Below are positions 36,433 to 44,697 of a stretch of DNA of 64,000 nt, in pieces. The position numbers were made by a program, and so were the translations under genes. The notes beneath the pieces are model-generated. The model saw only the letters and a list, made by a program, of their open reading frames with translations, was not told the DNA's origin and did not search any database. Position 1 is the stretch's first letter. The number at the start of each line of letters is the position of its first letter. This stretch comes from Methanoculleus bourgensis MS2 (GTDB taxonomy: Archaea > Halobacteriota > Methanomicrobia > Methanomicrobiales > Methanoculleaceae): positions 1,364,001-1,428,000 of the forward strand of contig NC_018227.2 of NCBI RefSeq assembly GCF_000304355.2. Reading direction: 5' to 3'.

Positions 36433-37626
36433 ATGAACATACTTCTCTTCGACCCGTTCAACGGGGCTGCAGGCGACATGGTCATCGGTTCTCTCCTTGA
36501 TCTGGGGGCGGACGAGGAGGCTGTCAGGGCAGCCATGCGTTCAGTCGTCGGCGAACCGACAATAGAACGGGTAGACCGCTCCGGCATCCGGGCCGTCCAG
36601 GTGAGGGCGCATGCCCCGGTGCACCACCGCACTCTCGATGAGGTGCTCGACCGGGTGGCCGGAAGCGACGCCCCCGCCCCCGCACGGGAGATGGCCCGCC
36701 GGGTTTTTTTCAGGATCCACCGGGCAGAGGAGGGCATCCACGGGGCCGGGGCGCATTTCCACGAGGTGGGGGCCGACGACGCCATCGCCGACGTGGTCGG
36801 AGCCTGCACCGCCCTCCACTCCCTGGACGTCGATGGGGTGGCGGTCCTCCCGGTGGCGCTCGGGAGGGGGTTTGCGGTCGGGGCTCACGGGACGTTCCCC
36901 ATCCCTGCCCCGGCGACTGTGGCGATCCTTGCCGCATCTGGGCTGCAGACGGTTCCCGGGGATGAGGATCGGGAACTCTGCACCCCGACCGGGGCCGCGC
37001 TCCTTGCCGAGTTTGCGACGGTCAGGCTGGCGGACCTCGGTCCTCGCACGATCAGGGCGGTCGGTTACGGGGCAGGGAGCAGGAACCCGCCCGGAAGACC
37101 AAACGTCCTCCGATCGATGCTTCTTGCCGTTGAGGAGCAGGCCGTCGGCGACCGGGTCGATATCCTGGAGACGAACGTGGACGATGTGACCGGGGAAGCC
37201 CTCGCCTACACGCTTGCCCGCCTGATAGAGGAGGGGGCACGGGACGCAAGCGCCATTCCCGCGGTGATGAAGAAGGGGCGGAGCGGCCATCTTGTCAGGG
37301 TGGTCTCCCCCCCTGATGCGACCGACCGCCTCACCGGGGTGATGGCCCGGGAACTCGGGACGCTTGGTATACGGTGCATACCGATGGTCCACCGGTTTGT
37401 CGCCGAACGGACGGTTGAACCGGTCACGGTGACGCTCCGGGGCCGGGAGTGGACGATCGACGTGAAGTGCGGTTGGGCTGGAGGGAAGATCTCCTCCTTC
37501 AAGCCGGAGTACGACCAGACAGCGGCGTGCGCACGGGAACTCGGGGTTCCGCTCCGGGAGGTTGCCGGCGCCGTCGAAGCGGTCGCACGCCGCCTGTTCA
37601 TCGAGCGGGGTGTGCTGGAACCTTGA
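36433..37626 (+). CDS. larC: LarC-like nickel insertion protein (DUF111)
   Basis: 397-residue LarC-family protein. LarC inserts nickel into the pyridinium dithiocarboxylic acid cofactor of lactate racemase. The N-terminus ILLFDPFNGAAGDMVIGSLLD, the His-rich GAGAHFHEVGADDAIADVVG and the C-terminal ETNVDDVTGEALAYTLARL match the family. larA, larB and larE are not nearby, so its client here is unknown. The stop overlaps the TTG start of radB. Confidence 0.9.
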   Translation: MNILLFDPFNGAAGDMVIGSLLDLGADEEAVRAAMRSVVGEPTIERVDRSGIRAVQVRAHAPVHHRTLDEVLDRVAGSDAPAPAREMARRVFFRIHRAEEGIHGAGAHFHEVGADDAIADVVGACTALHSLDVDGVAVLPVALGRGFAVGAHGTFPIPAPATVAILAASGLQTVPGDEDRELCTPTGAALLAEFATVRLADLGPRTIRAVGYGAGSRNPPGRPNVLRSMLLAVEEQAVGDRVDILETNVDDVTGEALAYTLARLIEEGARDASAIPAVMKKGRSGHLVRVVSPPDATDRLTGVMARELGTLGIRCIPMVHRFVAERTVEPVTVTLRGREWTIDVKCGWAGGKISSFKPEYDQTAACARELGVPLREVAGAVEAVARRLFIERGVLEP

Positions 37627-38300
37627 AGCCGGACCGGGTCAGCACGGGGAGTCCGCCCCTCGACGACCTCCTGGGCGGCGGGCTTGAACGGCGGGCGATC
37701 ACCCAGGTCTACGGCGAGCCTGCGAGCGGCAAGAGCACCCTCTGCCTGCTGGCGACGGTGGCAAGTCTCCGGTCCGGGAACTCGGTCGTCTACATCGATA
37801 CCGAGGGGTTCTCGGTGGAGCGGTTTATGCAGATCGCCGGGGAGCGTGCGGGGGAGTTTGCGGACCGGCTCTACCTCTGTGAGCCACTCGATTTCGCCCA
37901 GCAGGGGGCGATGATCGCTGATGCGGAGGAGCTGCTCCGGAAGAGCGACCGGGCCCCCGTGGGCCTGCTGGTGGTCGACTCGGCGACCGGTCTTTACCGG
38001 ACTGAACTTGGTCTTGGGCGGGAGACGGTGCGCAGCCTCTCGCACCATATGGTCAGACTCCTCGGGCTTGCGAAGAAGTACGATATCCCTGCCCTGATCA
38101 CCAACCAGATCTACGTGGACGTTGAGCGGGACCGGGTCTCGGGTCTCGGGGGGACGGCGCTTGAGCATATCTCAAAGGCCATCATCAGGCTTGAAAAGAG
38201 GGATAGTGTCCGGCGGGCGATGCTCCGGAAGCACCGGTCCCGGCCGGAGGGTATCTCGTTTGATTTTGTGATCACACAGGACGGGATCAGAAAGGTATAA
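37623..38300 (+). CDS. radB: DNA repair and recombination protein RadB
   Basis: 225-residue euryarchaeal RadA paralogue. Walker A is GEPASGKSTL near residue 32, and Walker B is GLLVVDSATGLYR. It lacks the N-terminal helix-hairpin-helix domain of RadA, as usual. The start is TTG at 37623, overlapping the larC stop (TTGA), which gives normal length; upstream codons in this frame belong to larC. RadB assists recombination and is a recombination mediator in haloarchaea. The 3' end overlaps convergent dapF by 14 bases. Confidence 0.92.
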   Translation: MKPDRVSTGSPPLDDLLGGGLERRAITQVYGEPASGKSTLCLLATVASLRSGNSVVYIDTEGFSVERFMQIAGERAGEFADRLYLCEPLDFAQQGAMIADAEELLRKSDRAPVGLLVVDSATGLYRTELGLGRETVRSLSHHMVRLLGLAKKYDIPALITNQIYVDVERDRVSGLGGTALEHISKAIIRLEKRDSVRRAMLRKHRSRPEGISFDFVITQDGIRKV

Positions 38301-39105
38301 CGCCCGCAAAGACCGTGCTGGCCGGGCCTTCCATGGTGACGGAATCCCCGAAGCGGATGATGAGCGGACCTCCTTTTGTCTCCACCCGCACCTCATCCCC
38401 AACGTTGCCGAGGTGGTGGGCGACGGCTGCCGACGCGGTGGCGCCGGTTCCGCAACTGAATGTCTCGGCCTCAACGCCGCGCTCGAATGTCCGGATCCTG
38501 ATGGTGTCGCCGTCTCCCTGCTCGACGAAGTTGACGTTCGCACCCTCAACGAAGGTGGGGTGGTTCCTGATGGCGGGGCCGACGGTGGTGATATCGACGG
38601 CGCCGATCTCTTTTGTGAAGACGACGGCGTGAGGGACGCCGGTGTTTACGGCATAGACGGTGAACCCCCGGATCTCCTGCTTGTATTCGCCGGTCCCGGT
38701 GGCGGGGATGGCGCTCCGCTCGAACGCGGGCGTCGGCATGGTGATGGTCGCGGTGAACTCGTCATCCGCATACCCCATCGTGACCGGGACGATCCCGGCC
38801 CCGGTCTCGACCGAGCAGGATTCTTTGACGTAGCCGGCGTCGTAGGCGTACTTCGCAAGACACCGGATGCCGTTCCCGCACATCGCGGCCTCGCTCTCAT
38901 CCGGCTGGAAGAGCCGCATCCTGATGTCGGCTTTCTCTGATGCCTGGAGGAAGAGGATGCCGTCGGCGCCGATGCCGAACCTGCGGTCGCAGTAGAGCGC
39001 AGCAAACGCTCCCTTCATATCTTCGGGGATGACTTCCCGGTCGTGCTCATCGATCAGGATGAAGTCGTTGCCGTTCCCCTGCAGTTTGGTAAACGCGATC
39101 TCCAT
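38287..39105 (-). CDS. dapF: Diaminopimelate epimerase
   Basis: 272-residue epimerase converting LL- to meso-diaminopimelate for lysine synthesis. The two catalytic cysteines are in AAMCGNGIRC and TFSCGTGATA. The N-terminal FTKLQGNGNDFILID motif is complete. The start at 39105 is clear. Archaea lack DAP-containing peptidoglycan, so the role is lysine biosynthesis, which in methanogens commonly uses DapL upstream. Confidence 0.96.
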   Translation of the reverse strand: MEIAFTKLQGNGNDFILIDEHDREVIPEDMKGAFAALYCDRRFGIGADGILFLQASEKADIRMRLFQPDESEAAMCGNGIRCLAKYAYDAGYVKESCSVETGAGIVPVTMGYADDEFTATITMPTPAFERSAIPATGTGEYKQEIRGFTVYAVNTGVPHAVVFTKEIGAVDITTVGPAIRNHPTFVEGANVNFVEQGDGDTIRIRTFERGVEAETFSCGTGATASAAVAHHLGNVGDEVRVETKGGPLIIRFGDSVTMEGPASTVFAGVIPF

Positions 39106-39198
39106 GGTGTAAGCCTCTCTGTCGTAGATATTTGGAGGTTGCGACTGATAAACCGTGGGGGTAGCGGCTGGTCGTCAGGGTACCTGATATGGCCCGGT

Positions 39199-39468
39199 AT
39201 GGAGCGATGTTCCGGAAGGACCTCCCTCTCGCCGGTGATCGAGAGGACCGCGGACGACCGCTACACAACCGTCATCTTCGTGGACGAGGGTATCGGTCCG
39301 CCCGGAGAACTGAGAGTCACCCTCAAACTGACAGCCGGGTGCGGCCTCTTCCACGGGATGGGGCAGGACACCTACCGGACGGAGGTGAGGGAGACGGTCC
39401 CCGCCGGAACCGGCGGGCGGATCGTCGTCGATGCGACGGTCGAGAAGTATCGGCCGCCCGGACCCTGA
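39199..39468 (+). CDS. Hypothetical protein, beta-rich, partly duplicated nearby
   Basis: 89-residue protein (MERCSGRTSLSPVIERTADD…) ending VDATVEKYRPPGP. It has alternating polar/apolar strands and no recognised domain. ATG 39199 gives the conserved part; the frame is open further upstream to 39043. Degraded pieces of its coding sequence and downstream flank occur at 40504-40615. The 3' flank also carries a relE remnant on the other strand. Confidence 0.5.
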   Translation: MERCSGRTSLSPVIERTADDRYTTVIFVDEGIGPPGELRVTLKLTAGCGLFHGMGQDTYRTEVRETVPAGTGGRIVVDATVEKYRPPGP

Positions 39469-39538
39469 AGGGTGAGATTTCTGGTTCTTGGAGGCGGCGT
39501 CGTTGAGCCTCTGGCGGGCACGGGCCACATAGTTATAT

Positions 39539-39625
39539 CGGGTGACATCCGGTCAGAACCCCCGGTACACCCTGCCCACGGGGCCTCTTCGGGTCGCCTT
39601 CACCGGATCAGGGAGTGTTCTCTCA
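39539..39625 (-). pseudogene. relE remnant
   Basis: Minus-strand sequence aligns with the intact relE at 40603-40863. CCTCTTCGGGTCG-CTTCACCGG (plus sense, about 39584-39606) matches the codons for LTGEADPKR, and TCAGAACCCCCGGTACACCCTG (39554-39575) matches the relE C-terminal region. About 125 bp between them is missing. In this copy the C-terminus would read VYRGF. Confidence 0.55.
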
Positions 39626-39681
39626 ACCTCCCCGGACATGGGCAGAGTGAACTCGGCCGCCGCTCTCGAAAGGTTAATCCG

Positions 39682-39715
39682 ATATTACAAGTATTATAGG
39701 TATTACAAGTAATAC
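39682..39715 (+). promoter_or_regulatory. Direct-repeat palindromic operator candidate
   Basis: GTATTACAAGTAATAC at 39700-39715 has 7-bp inverted arms. ATATTACAAGTATTAT at 39682-39697 is a near copy 18 bases upstream, and CAGATACGGATACTAC follows. The sequence is AT-rich and lies 31 bases before the ATG of the 47-residue gene. Two copies about 1.7 helical turns apart are typical of a dimeric repressor site. Confidence 0.4.
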
Positions 39716-39745
39716 AGATACGGATACTACAGGGAAGGGATCAAC

Positions 39746-39889
39746 ATGGTGTATGCGCCAGATAACCGGCACCAGAAGGAGAGGTCCAGGGAATCCATCC
39801 GCATGGGACTGACTCCGTTTGAGAAGCGCGCACTCGAGGCTTCCATCAAGAAGAACCGGAAAGCGCTGGAACTCTTAAGCCAGCACTGA
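39746..39889 (+). CDS. Small basic protein, 47 residues
   Basis: MVYAPDNRHQKERSRESIRM, then GLTPFEKRALEASIKKNRKA and LELLSQH. It is charged and probably helical, with no recognised family. GGGAAGGGA lies about 6-14 bases before the ATG, and paired palindromes lie upstream. The 3' end overlaps the convergent Doc-like gene by 15 bases. The antitoxin idea is attractive from size and place, but convergent orientation is unusual for a toxin/antitoxin pair. Confidence 0.5.
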   Translation: MVYAPDNRHQKERSRESIRMGLTPFEKRALEASIKKNRKALELLSQH

Positions 39890-40453
39890 ATAGATATCTA
39901 TCCTTTTTGTATTTGCGCGGATCCATTCTTCGACCTCGTCCGGGGTATACCTGCTGTTGCCGTCGTCGTCGAGGTCGGCCAGCGTGACCATGAACCGGTC
40001 CACCTCTTCTGCGTCTGCATCAAAAATGTACCCGTTTGCGCGCAGTATGAGTACGTCTGTGGCCGTATACGCGGTTCGCTTATTCCCCTGCCAGAACCCA
40101 TGTCCGTTTGTGACGACCTCAAGGAACCAGGCGGTCTTCCTGTAAATGTTCTCCTGACATACCCAGTAATTATTCCAGAGATAGACCCAGGTCTCGACAC
40201 AACCCGGATCCTTCAGCCCCTCCCACCCCCGATCTTCAGGCCGATCGTGTAACGCAATAAGGGTGTCGTGGATTGCGATAATCTTCTCTCCAGTGATATC
40301 ATTCACGAGCCAGCCGCACCGCGGACACCACCAACCGATCGGGATCTCAGCCCTGTGGCTGTCTTCATCTGTATCGCGGATGAAAGCCCGGATCATCCTG
40401 ACATCATCGCAATAAGGGCTTGGACAGTCGGGTGCGAGACGCAGCATGCTCAT
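39875..40453 (-). CDS. Doc-like Fic-fold protein with N-terminal zinc ribbon
   Basis: 192-residue protein. The C-terminal ~130 residues resemble Doc toxins: IIAIHDTLIAL, GLKDPGCVET, NIYRKTAWFLEVV, and the active-site segment GHGFWQGNKRTAYTA near residue 115. Doc usually has HxFxxxNKR, and His, Phe, Asn, Lys and Arg are all kept. The first ~50 residues contain C10-x4-C15 and C43-x2-C46, a likely zinc ribbon. Doc proteins phosphorylate elongation factor Tu; this fusion may differ in target. No Phd-like antitoxin is adjacent. Confidence 0.75.
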   Translation of the reverse strand: MSMLRLAPDCPSPYCDDVRMIRAFIRDTDEDSHRAEIPIGWWCPRCGWLVNDITGEKIIAIHDTLIALHDRPEDRGWEGLKDPGCVETWVYLWNNYWVCQENIYRKTAWFLEVVTNGHGFWQGNKRTAYTATDVLILRANGYIFDADAEEVDRFMVTLADLDDDGNSRYTPDEVEEWIRANTKRIDIYSVLA

Positions 40454-40503
40454 CAGATCCTATTGAAAATGGCAACGCCCGAATAGATGAATTTAATCCC
40501 TAG

Positions 40504-40615
40504 TGGGCTTCGTGGACAAGAGTATCGGCCCGCCAGGAGAACCGATGGCCGCCCGGACCCTGAAGGGGGTAGACGGTGTCCTAGGCGATGTCAGAACCCC
40601 CGCTACACCCTGCTC
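40504..40615 (+). pseudogene. Degraded duplicate of the 39199-39575 region
   Basis: Three short blocks match the 89-residue gene and its flank in the same order. TTCGTGGACAAGAGTATCGG (from 40508) matches about 39275. GGCCGCCCGGACCCTGAAGGG (about 40546) matches about 39452. TCAGAACCCCCGCTACACCCTG (40591-40612) matches 39554. The parts between have been deleted. The last block includes the relE stop codon. Confidence 0.6.
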
Positions 40616-40863
40616 CGGTGGCCGACCGCGACGACATGGATCACCAGGAGGTCGTCGATGACCGAGAGGATTGTCCGGTAATCCCCGACCCTGAGGGAGT
40701 AGAACGCGGGGTTGTCTGACCCTTTCAGTTTTTTGAGATGCCTCTTCGGGTCGGCCTCACCGGTGAGTGTTGCGAGTTCCTCGCCTATCTGTAATGCTAT
40801 GGGTCGTGGAATGCTCTTGAGGGTATGACGGGCTGTCGCGGTGATGACCACGCGGTAGGTCAT
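40603..40863 (-). CDS. relE: RelE/ParE-family toxin
   Basis: 86-residue RelE-superfamily toxin (VVITATARHTLKSIPRPI…, LKKLKGSDNPAFYSLRVGDYRTIL). RelE proteins cut mRNA at the ribosome. It begins inside the end of its antitoxin gene (ATGA overlap at 40860-40863). The C-terminus (GHRSRV) is a few residues shorter than implied by the remnant copy at 39.55 kb because of a TAG. Confidence 0.88.
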   Translation of the reverse strand: MTYRVVITATARHTLKSIPRPIALQIGEELATLTGEADPKRHLKKLKGSDNPAFYSLRVGDYRTILSVIDDLLVIHVVAVGHRSRV

Positions 40864-41093
40864 TCCTCCTTCAGCTCCGCCATGACCTCATCCAGAGTGT
40901 AGACCCTTCCGGCCTTAAGATCCTCAAGCGACCGCTCGAGGTCCCGGATCGTCTCTTGACTGAGCGGCTCCTCGTCGACCGCCATAGCCACCAGGCGCTC
41001 GATCACATCGTTGTAGGACTCCCGGGGATGGAGCTTCAGGGTGTTGAGCCGATCCTTGAGTTCGGTATCGATCTTGATGGTGGTGCTGGCCAT
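40860..41093 (-). CDS. RelB-like antitoxin, ribbon-helix-helix type
   Basis: 77-residue protein starting ASTTIKIDTELKDRLNTLK, a ribbon-helix-helix DNA-binding segment, followed by an acidic tail (DEVMAELKEE) that would wrap the toxin. It is directly upstream of and overlapping relE. Such antitoxins neutralise the toxin and repress their own operon. The promoter should lie in 41094-41130. Confidence 0.85.
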   Translation of the reverse strand: MASTTIKIDTELKDRLNTLKLHPRESYNDVIERLVAMAVDEEPLSQETIRDLERSLEDLKAGRVYTLDEVMAELKEE

Positions 41094-41619
41094 ACTGAGG
41101 TATACTCTGGTTTACCTGATGAAGGTTTTGTATGATACCCGGGTGGATGCTGTGGGGCACCGACCTGTTCCGTGAGAGGTCCAAACCCGGCGTACACGCG
41201 TCATTTCAGGAGCCGCCCGGAGGCTCACGATTATCCCCGGGTTTGGAGTGTCGGGAGCTGTGCGGGATTCTGGACGGAGTCTGTCCTTGAGCCCACGGGC
41301 GTAGGGGTGAGGCTCATTTTCCATTGGAAATCTGCAATGCCACCATCAAATGGGGCAAATCACTACGATTCGACGAGACCGGTGATTCCAGTCCGCCGAT
41401 GGCAATTCAACGCGATGGCCAGAAAGGTTATGGGGAGGAACGTTGAAGTCTCGATTGGAGATATCACATTTGATAGCCCATGGAAGCCGGAGACTTCGAT
41501 CGGTTTCGTTTCCCGGCTCCAGATCATACCAGGGGGCTGCCGGAGTGAGATTTTGCCATCAGCGATAGCCCCTGCGGCTCCCCGGCCTCCCGGGATACGT
41601 GAACGAAGGTGAGAAGATC
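41094..41619. other. Gap without a firmly supported gene
   Basis: The 526 bp between the antitoxin and the secreted protein contain a plus-strand frame, 41325-41612, with moderately gene-like composition (…RKVMGRNVEVSIGDITFDSP…). It has no recognised domain or clear ribosome site, and it would run into the next gene. I leave it uncalled; it could be a decayed coding region. Confidence 0.3.
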
Positions 41620-42078
41620 ATGAAACAGAAAAATAGGTCAGGATTATGTGCCGCCGCCCTTGTCGGCCTGCTCCTTGTCTGCGCGGCGGCTGCCCCGGTC
41701 GGCGCGGAGGAAACCCTGCAACTTCTCGGGGGCACTCTCCTGATCGACGAGACTAAGGGCACCGACTGCTGCTCCGCGACGGGTGCTCATAGCAAATGCC
41801 TCATGTATACCCCGGGGACAACCTACCGGGTCGTCGTGCTCTGCGAATACAAGGACGGCAACGATGCAATCGGACAGACGGCCCAATTCAGGCTGGAGGG
41901 GCCGGACGGCACCGTGGATACCAAATCCATATGGGACATCCCTATCTTCAACAACGACTGGAAGGGAAGGTTGACGGTGGATTTCACGCCCGACGGTCCC
42001 GGTACATACTACTGGGAGCTCACGTGCAGTGAAGGCGCTCACAGCGCATCGGCGCGCGGAAGCATTGAACTCCGGTAG
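41620..42078 (+). CDS. Small secreted protein of unknown function
   Basis: 152-residue protein from ATG 41620, with GGTGAG six bases upstream. A signal peptide (CAAALVGLLLVCAAAAPVGA) is followed by a beta-rich domain of ~125 residues with Cys pairs DCCSATGAHSKC and ELTCSEG. FRLEGPDGTVDT and FTPDGPGTYYWELTC recall immunoglobulin-like or copper-binding extracellular folds. No anchor is visible, so it would be released or bound loosely outside the cell. Confidence 0.8.
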   Translation: MKQKNRSGLCAAALVGLLLVCAAAAPVGAEETLQLLGGTLLIDETKGTDCCSATGAHSKCLMYTPGTTYRVVVLCEYKDGNDAIGQTAQFRLEGPDGTVDTKSIWDIPIFNNDWKGRLTVDFTPDGPGTYYWELTCSEGAHSASARGSIELR

Positions 42079-42253
42079 GGATTATCCAGATGGCGGCATC
42101 TCCCTCCCTCCATCCAATTCATTGGAGTCTCAGGTCCATATCGCGTGGCGATACCTCTGCCGACCTGTGCCGGTGAAGCGGACCCAGCTGGACGGCGGCC
42201 CGCGGTGCGGCGTTCGGCATTACCCGGAGTTGGAACGGATCCCCACCCCTACA

Positions 42254-42286
42254 ATACATATATACCCCTCCCGGAACCAACCATAA
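42254..42286 (+). promoter_or_regulatory. TATA box before rpoL, compatible with leaderless start
   Basis: ACATATATA at about 42256-42264 is a good archaeal TATA box. Transcription ~25 bases downstream would begin about 42287-42290, right at the first possible start codons of rpoL. No ribosome site is present, which fits a leaderless mRNA. Confidence 0.5.
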
Positions 42287-42292
42287 GTGCGT

Positions 42293-42577
42293 ATGGCCAT
42301 GAAACTCAAACTCCTGGAGTTAACCGACGATAAGGCCCGGATCCTCTTTGAAGGCGAAGGCAACACCTACGTAAACGCGCTCGCCGCCGAGCTCATCAAC
42401 GATCCCGGGGTGGACGTGGCGCACCACAAGCAGGCATTCCAGTTCTCCGACCCCGAACTCGCCGTCACCACAGTCGGCGGCCGGCCCCCTCTCCTTGCAA
42501 TCACTGACGCGGCAAAACGGCTCTCCGGCTACGCCGGCGAACTCCTCCAGCAGATGGAAGCCCTCGAGACCGCGTAG
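42293..42577 (+). CDS. rpoL: DNA-directed RNA polymerase subunit L
   Basis: 94-residue homologue of eukaryotic Rpb11, part of the D-L platform of archaeal RNA polymerase. The core EGEGNTYVNALAAELINDPGVDVAHHKQAF is family-typical. Starts at GTG 42287, ATG 42293 or ATG 42299 are all possible; the TATA position favours one of the first two. It is followed six bases later by a methyltransferase gene, probably co-transcribed. Confidence 0.9.
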   Translation: MAMKLKLLELTDDKARILFEGEGNTYVNALAAELINDPGVDVAHHKQAFQFSDPELAVTTVGGRPPLLAITDAAKRLSGYAGELLQQMEALETA

Positions 42578-42583
42578 AGAGCC

Positions 42584-43195
42584 ATGAAGAAGAGCGCCGA
42601 AGGCTTCACCCGGATTGCCCGGGAAGTCTTTGCCCCCATCTACCCTGTCATCGCTGAGCAGGTGCTTGCGTGGTCCGGGATACGGGACGGCATCTGCCTT
42701 GACCTCGGGAGCGGTCCCGGCCTCCTCTCGGTCGCGCTTGCGGAGAAGAGCGACCTCTCCGTCATCGCGCTCGATGCTGAACCGGCGATGGCGCGGATCG
42801 CGCAGGAGACCGCCGCCGGACGTACTGACCGGGTAGCCCCGGTCATCGGCGACGTCCACTGCATGCCGGTCAGGGATGACGCCGCATCACTCATCGTCAG
42901 CCGCGGCTCGATCTTCTTCTGGGAAGACCGGGTGCAGGCGTTCCGGGAGATCGAACGGGTCCTCCGGCCCGGCGGGGTCGCGTTCGTCGGCGGCAGCTTT
43001 GGGACCGCCGAGCTCCGGGACAACATCTTTGCCGAGATGCGGCGGCGCAACCCGAGCTGGGACCGCGATGTCGCACGGAGGAGCGGGCAGGCGACTCCCG
43101 ATCTGCTCCGCCGGGAGCTCGCGGCAAGCGCTGTTGCCAGCTCCCGGATACGGGAAGAAGAAGCAGGGTTCTGGGTGGAGATCAGAAAAGACTGA
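42584..43195 (+). CDS. Class I SAM-dependent methyltransferase
   Basis: 203-residue methyltransferase. SAM-binding motif I is CLDLGSGPGLLSVALA, the acidic end of strand 2 is ALDAEPAM, motif II is around IVSRGSIFFWED, and LRPGGVAFVGG follows. Its substrate is unknown. It lies six bases after rpoL. Confidence 0.85.
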   Translation: MKKSAEGFTRIAREVFAPIYPVIAEQVLAWSGIRDGICLDLGSGPGLLSVALAEKSDLSVIALDAEPAMARIAQETAAGRTDRVAPVIGDVHCMPVRDDAASLIVSRGSIFFWEDRVQAFREIERVLRPGGVAFVGGSFGTAELRDNIFAEMRRRNPSWDRDVARRSGQATPDLLRRELAASAVASSRIREEEAGFWVEIRKD

Positions 43196-43339
43196 ACTTT
43201 CAGATCTGTTGAAAATCCTCTGCCTGCTTTCTAAATCCGGACTCATTTTCTGTACGAGACCGGGAGCGTACTCTGGAGCAGTTGTATATGCCCATCTACT
43301 GACCTCCCCCGCCCACAATCGGGTTTATCCTCGCTTTAC

Positions 43340-43830
43340 GGTTCAGAAATTACAGCGAGCACACTCTTCGCGTGTTCACGCACCCGGTAAATCGCCCGGG
43401 TCCGCTATACCGGGTGGGAAAACGGCTCTGTTGAACCCCTGTTCCGGTCTTTCCCTGCCCCGATGAGGGGGGTGCTGGAGCCGGCTTGTCCCCGGCAGTG
43501 GACCGTGGTGGCCATCGTCCTTGGGGGTGGCGGCTCGCGGGGAGGGGGGAGCATCCCCCACCCCGCCCGCGCATTCGGAGCTCCTCCCCCGCCCCCGCAG
43601 GAAGGGGGCAGTGCGTGGGGATAGCCGGGGGAAAGCCATGTCCGGGGCTGGGAGAGAGGAACAGGGTTGACCGATTCCGCCAGATACCAGAACTCTTAGA
43701 AGCGAGGACAGTGTCCCGATGCAGTGGACCGTGGCGACTATCGCATCCGGGGGAGGGGGGCGGGCTCCCCTCCCCGCAAGGGGTAGGAGCAGTGCGTTGC
43801 GAAGAGCCGGTGGAAAGCCGTGTCCCATGA
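43340..43830. repeat. GC-rich intergenic repeats in the methyltransferase/aIF2-beta gap
   Basis: The 789-bp gap 43196-43984 has no supported gene. GCAGTGGACCGTGG occurs near 43494 and again near 43719; each begins a block ending near a GGGGGAAAGCC / GGTGGAAAGCC and GTGTCC motif. These are inverted copies of the 28.7-29.0 kb family. CTTCGCGTGTTCACG near 43366 is a trace of the TTCGCG family. GGGTTCAACAAAGCCG-like motifs recur at 43854 and 43964. Confidence 0.55.
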
Positions 43831-43984
43831 GTGTGACTAGCGAGAGCCAACAGGCAGGGATTCAACAAAGCCGGAAAAACAGGGTCCCATCTCCAGCGCA
43901 CCGGGGGTAGGGACGACCATCCAGAGATCCTGGCTCCCCACACCCCCGCCGCAACAGGATCAGGGTTCAACAAAGCCGACCGGT

Positions 43985-44602
43985 TCAGTCAACACGCTCG
44001 GTGAAGATGATCGTCCCGGCGATCCGGGTGATCTTTATCTTCACTGTCTGGCCCGGTTTTGCGTTCGCAACATACATCGTGTAGCGGTCGATCTTCACCA
44101 CACCGTCGCCGCGCTTCGAGAGGAACTGCGGCGTCACGTCCATGATGGCGCCCTCGGTCGGTTTTGAGGCTGCAGAGGGATCTACGGTCGATCTCCGCTT
44201 CCGAACCGGCCGGTGACCGCCGCAGGCGTCGCAGCGGAGCATCAGGATCCGGTCGCTCTTGACCAGCCGGGTGTCTGGCTTCCCGCACTCCGAGCAGATG
44301 ACGTAATCCTCGACGTAGCCGTGGATGATCGCGTTGATCTGCTCCTGCTCAAACTTCCCTGAGAAGACGGCCCGCGTCCCCTCGATCTTTCCGGCGGTGC
44401 CGAGTTCGCCGAGGAGGTGCTTCATCAGGTGCTCCTGGTCGCGCCTGAGGGTGCTTGCGATCTCGGCGAAGTTCTCAAGAACCGTGGTCTTCCCCTCGAT
44501 GAAGGCGCGGGCGGTGGGAACAATGAACCGGTCCTCAGCCTCCGTTGGCTCCGTGATATTGGTATATGCCTTCTTGAGAAGGTCTTCATATGACTGGGTC
44601 AT
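43985..44602 (-). CDS. Translation initiation factor aIF2 beta subunit with C-terminal TRAM domain
   Basis: 205-residue aIF2-beta, part of the factor that brings initiator tRNA to the ribosome. The N-terminal alpha/beta core is followed by the zinc finger [12 protein letters not shown]…CDACG near residues 100-125. The last ~60 residues ([18 protein letters not shown]-like, [13 protein letters not shown]) form a TRAM RNA-binding domain, an extension found in some methanogens. The start at 44602 is divergent from purL. Confidence 0.93.
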   Translation of the reverse strand: MTQSYEDLLKKAYTNITEPTEAEDRFIVPTARAFIEGKTTVLENFAEIASTLRRDQEHLMKHLLGELGTAGKIEGTRAVFSGKFEQEQINAIIHGYVEDYVICSECGKPDTRLVKSDRILMLRCDACGGHRPVRKRRSTVDPSAASKPTEGAIMDVTPQFLSKRGDGVVKIDRYTMYVANAKPGQTVKIKITRIAGTIIFTERVD

Positions 44603-44697
44603 ACCCCACTATAGGTCGCAGGACATCAAAAAGTGGTTACCTCGATTCCCCGGCCTGCACACGCTTATCTAGATCGGCGACCCACCAGCTTTACAGT

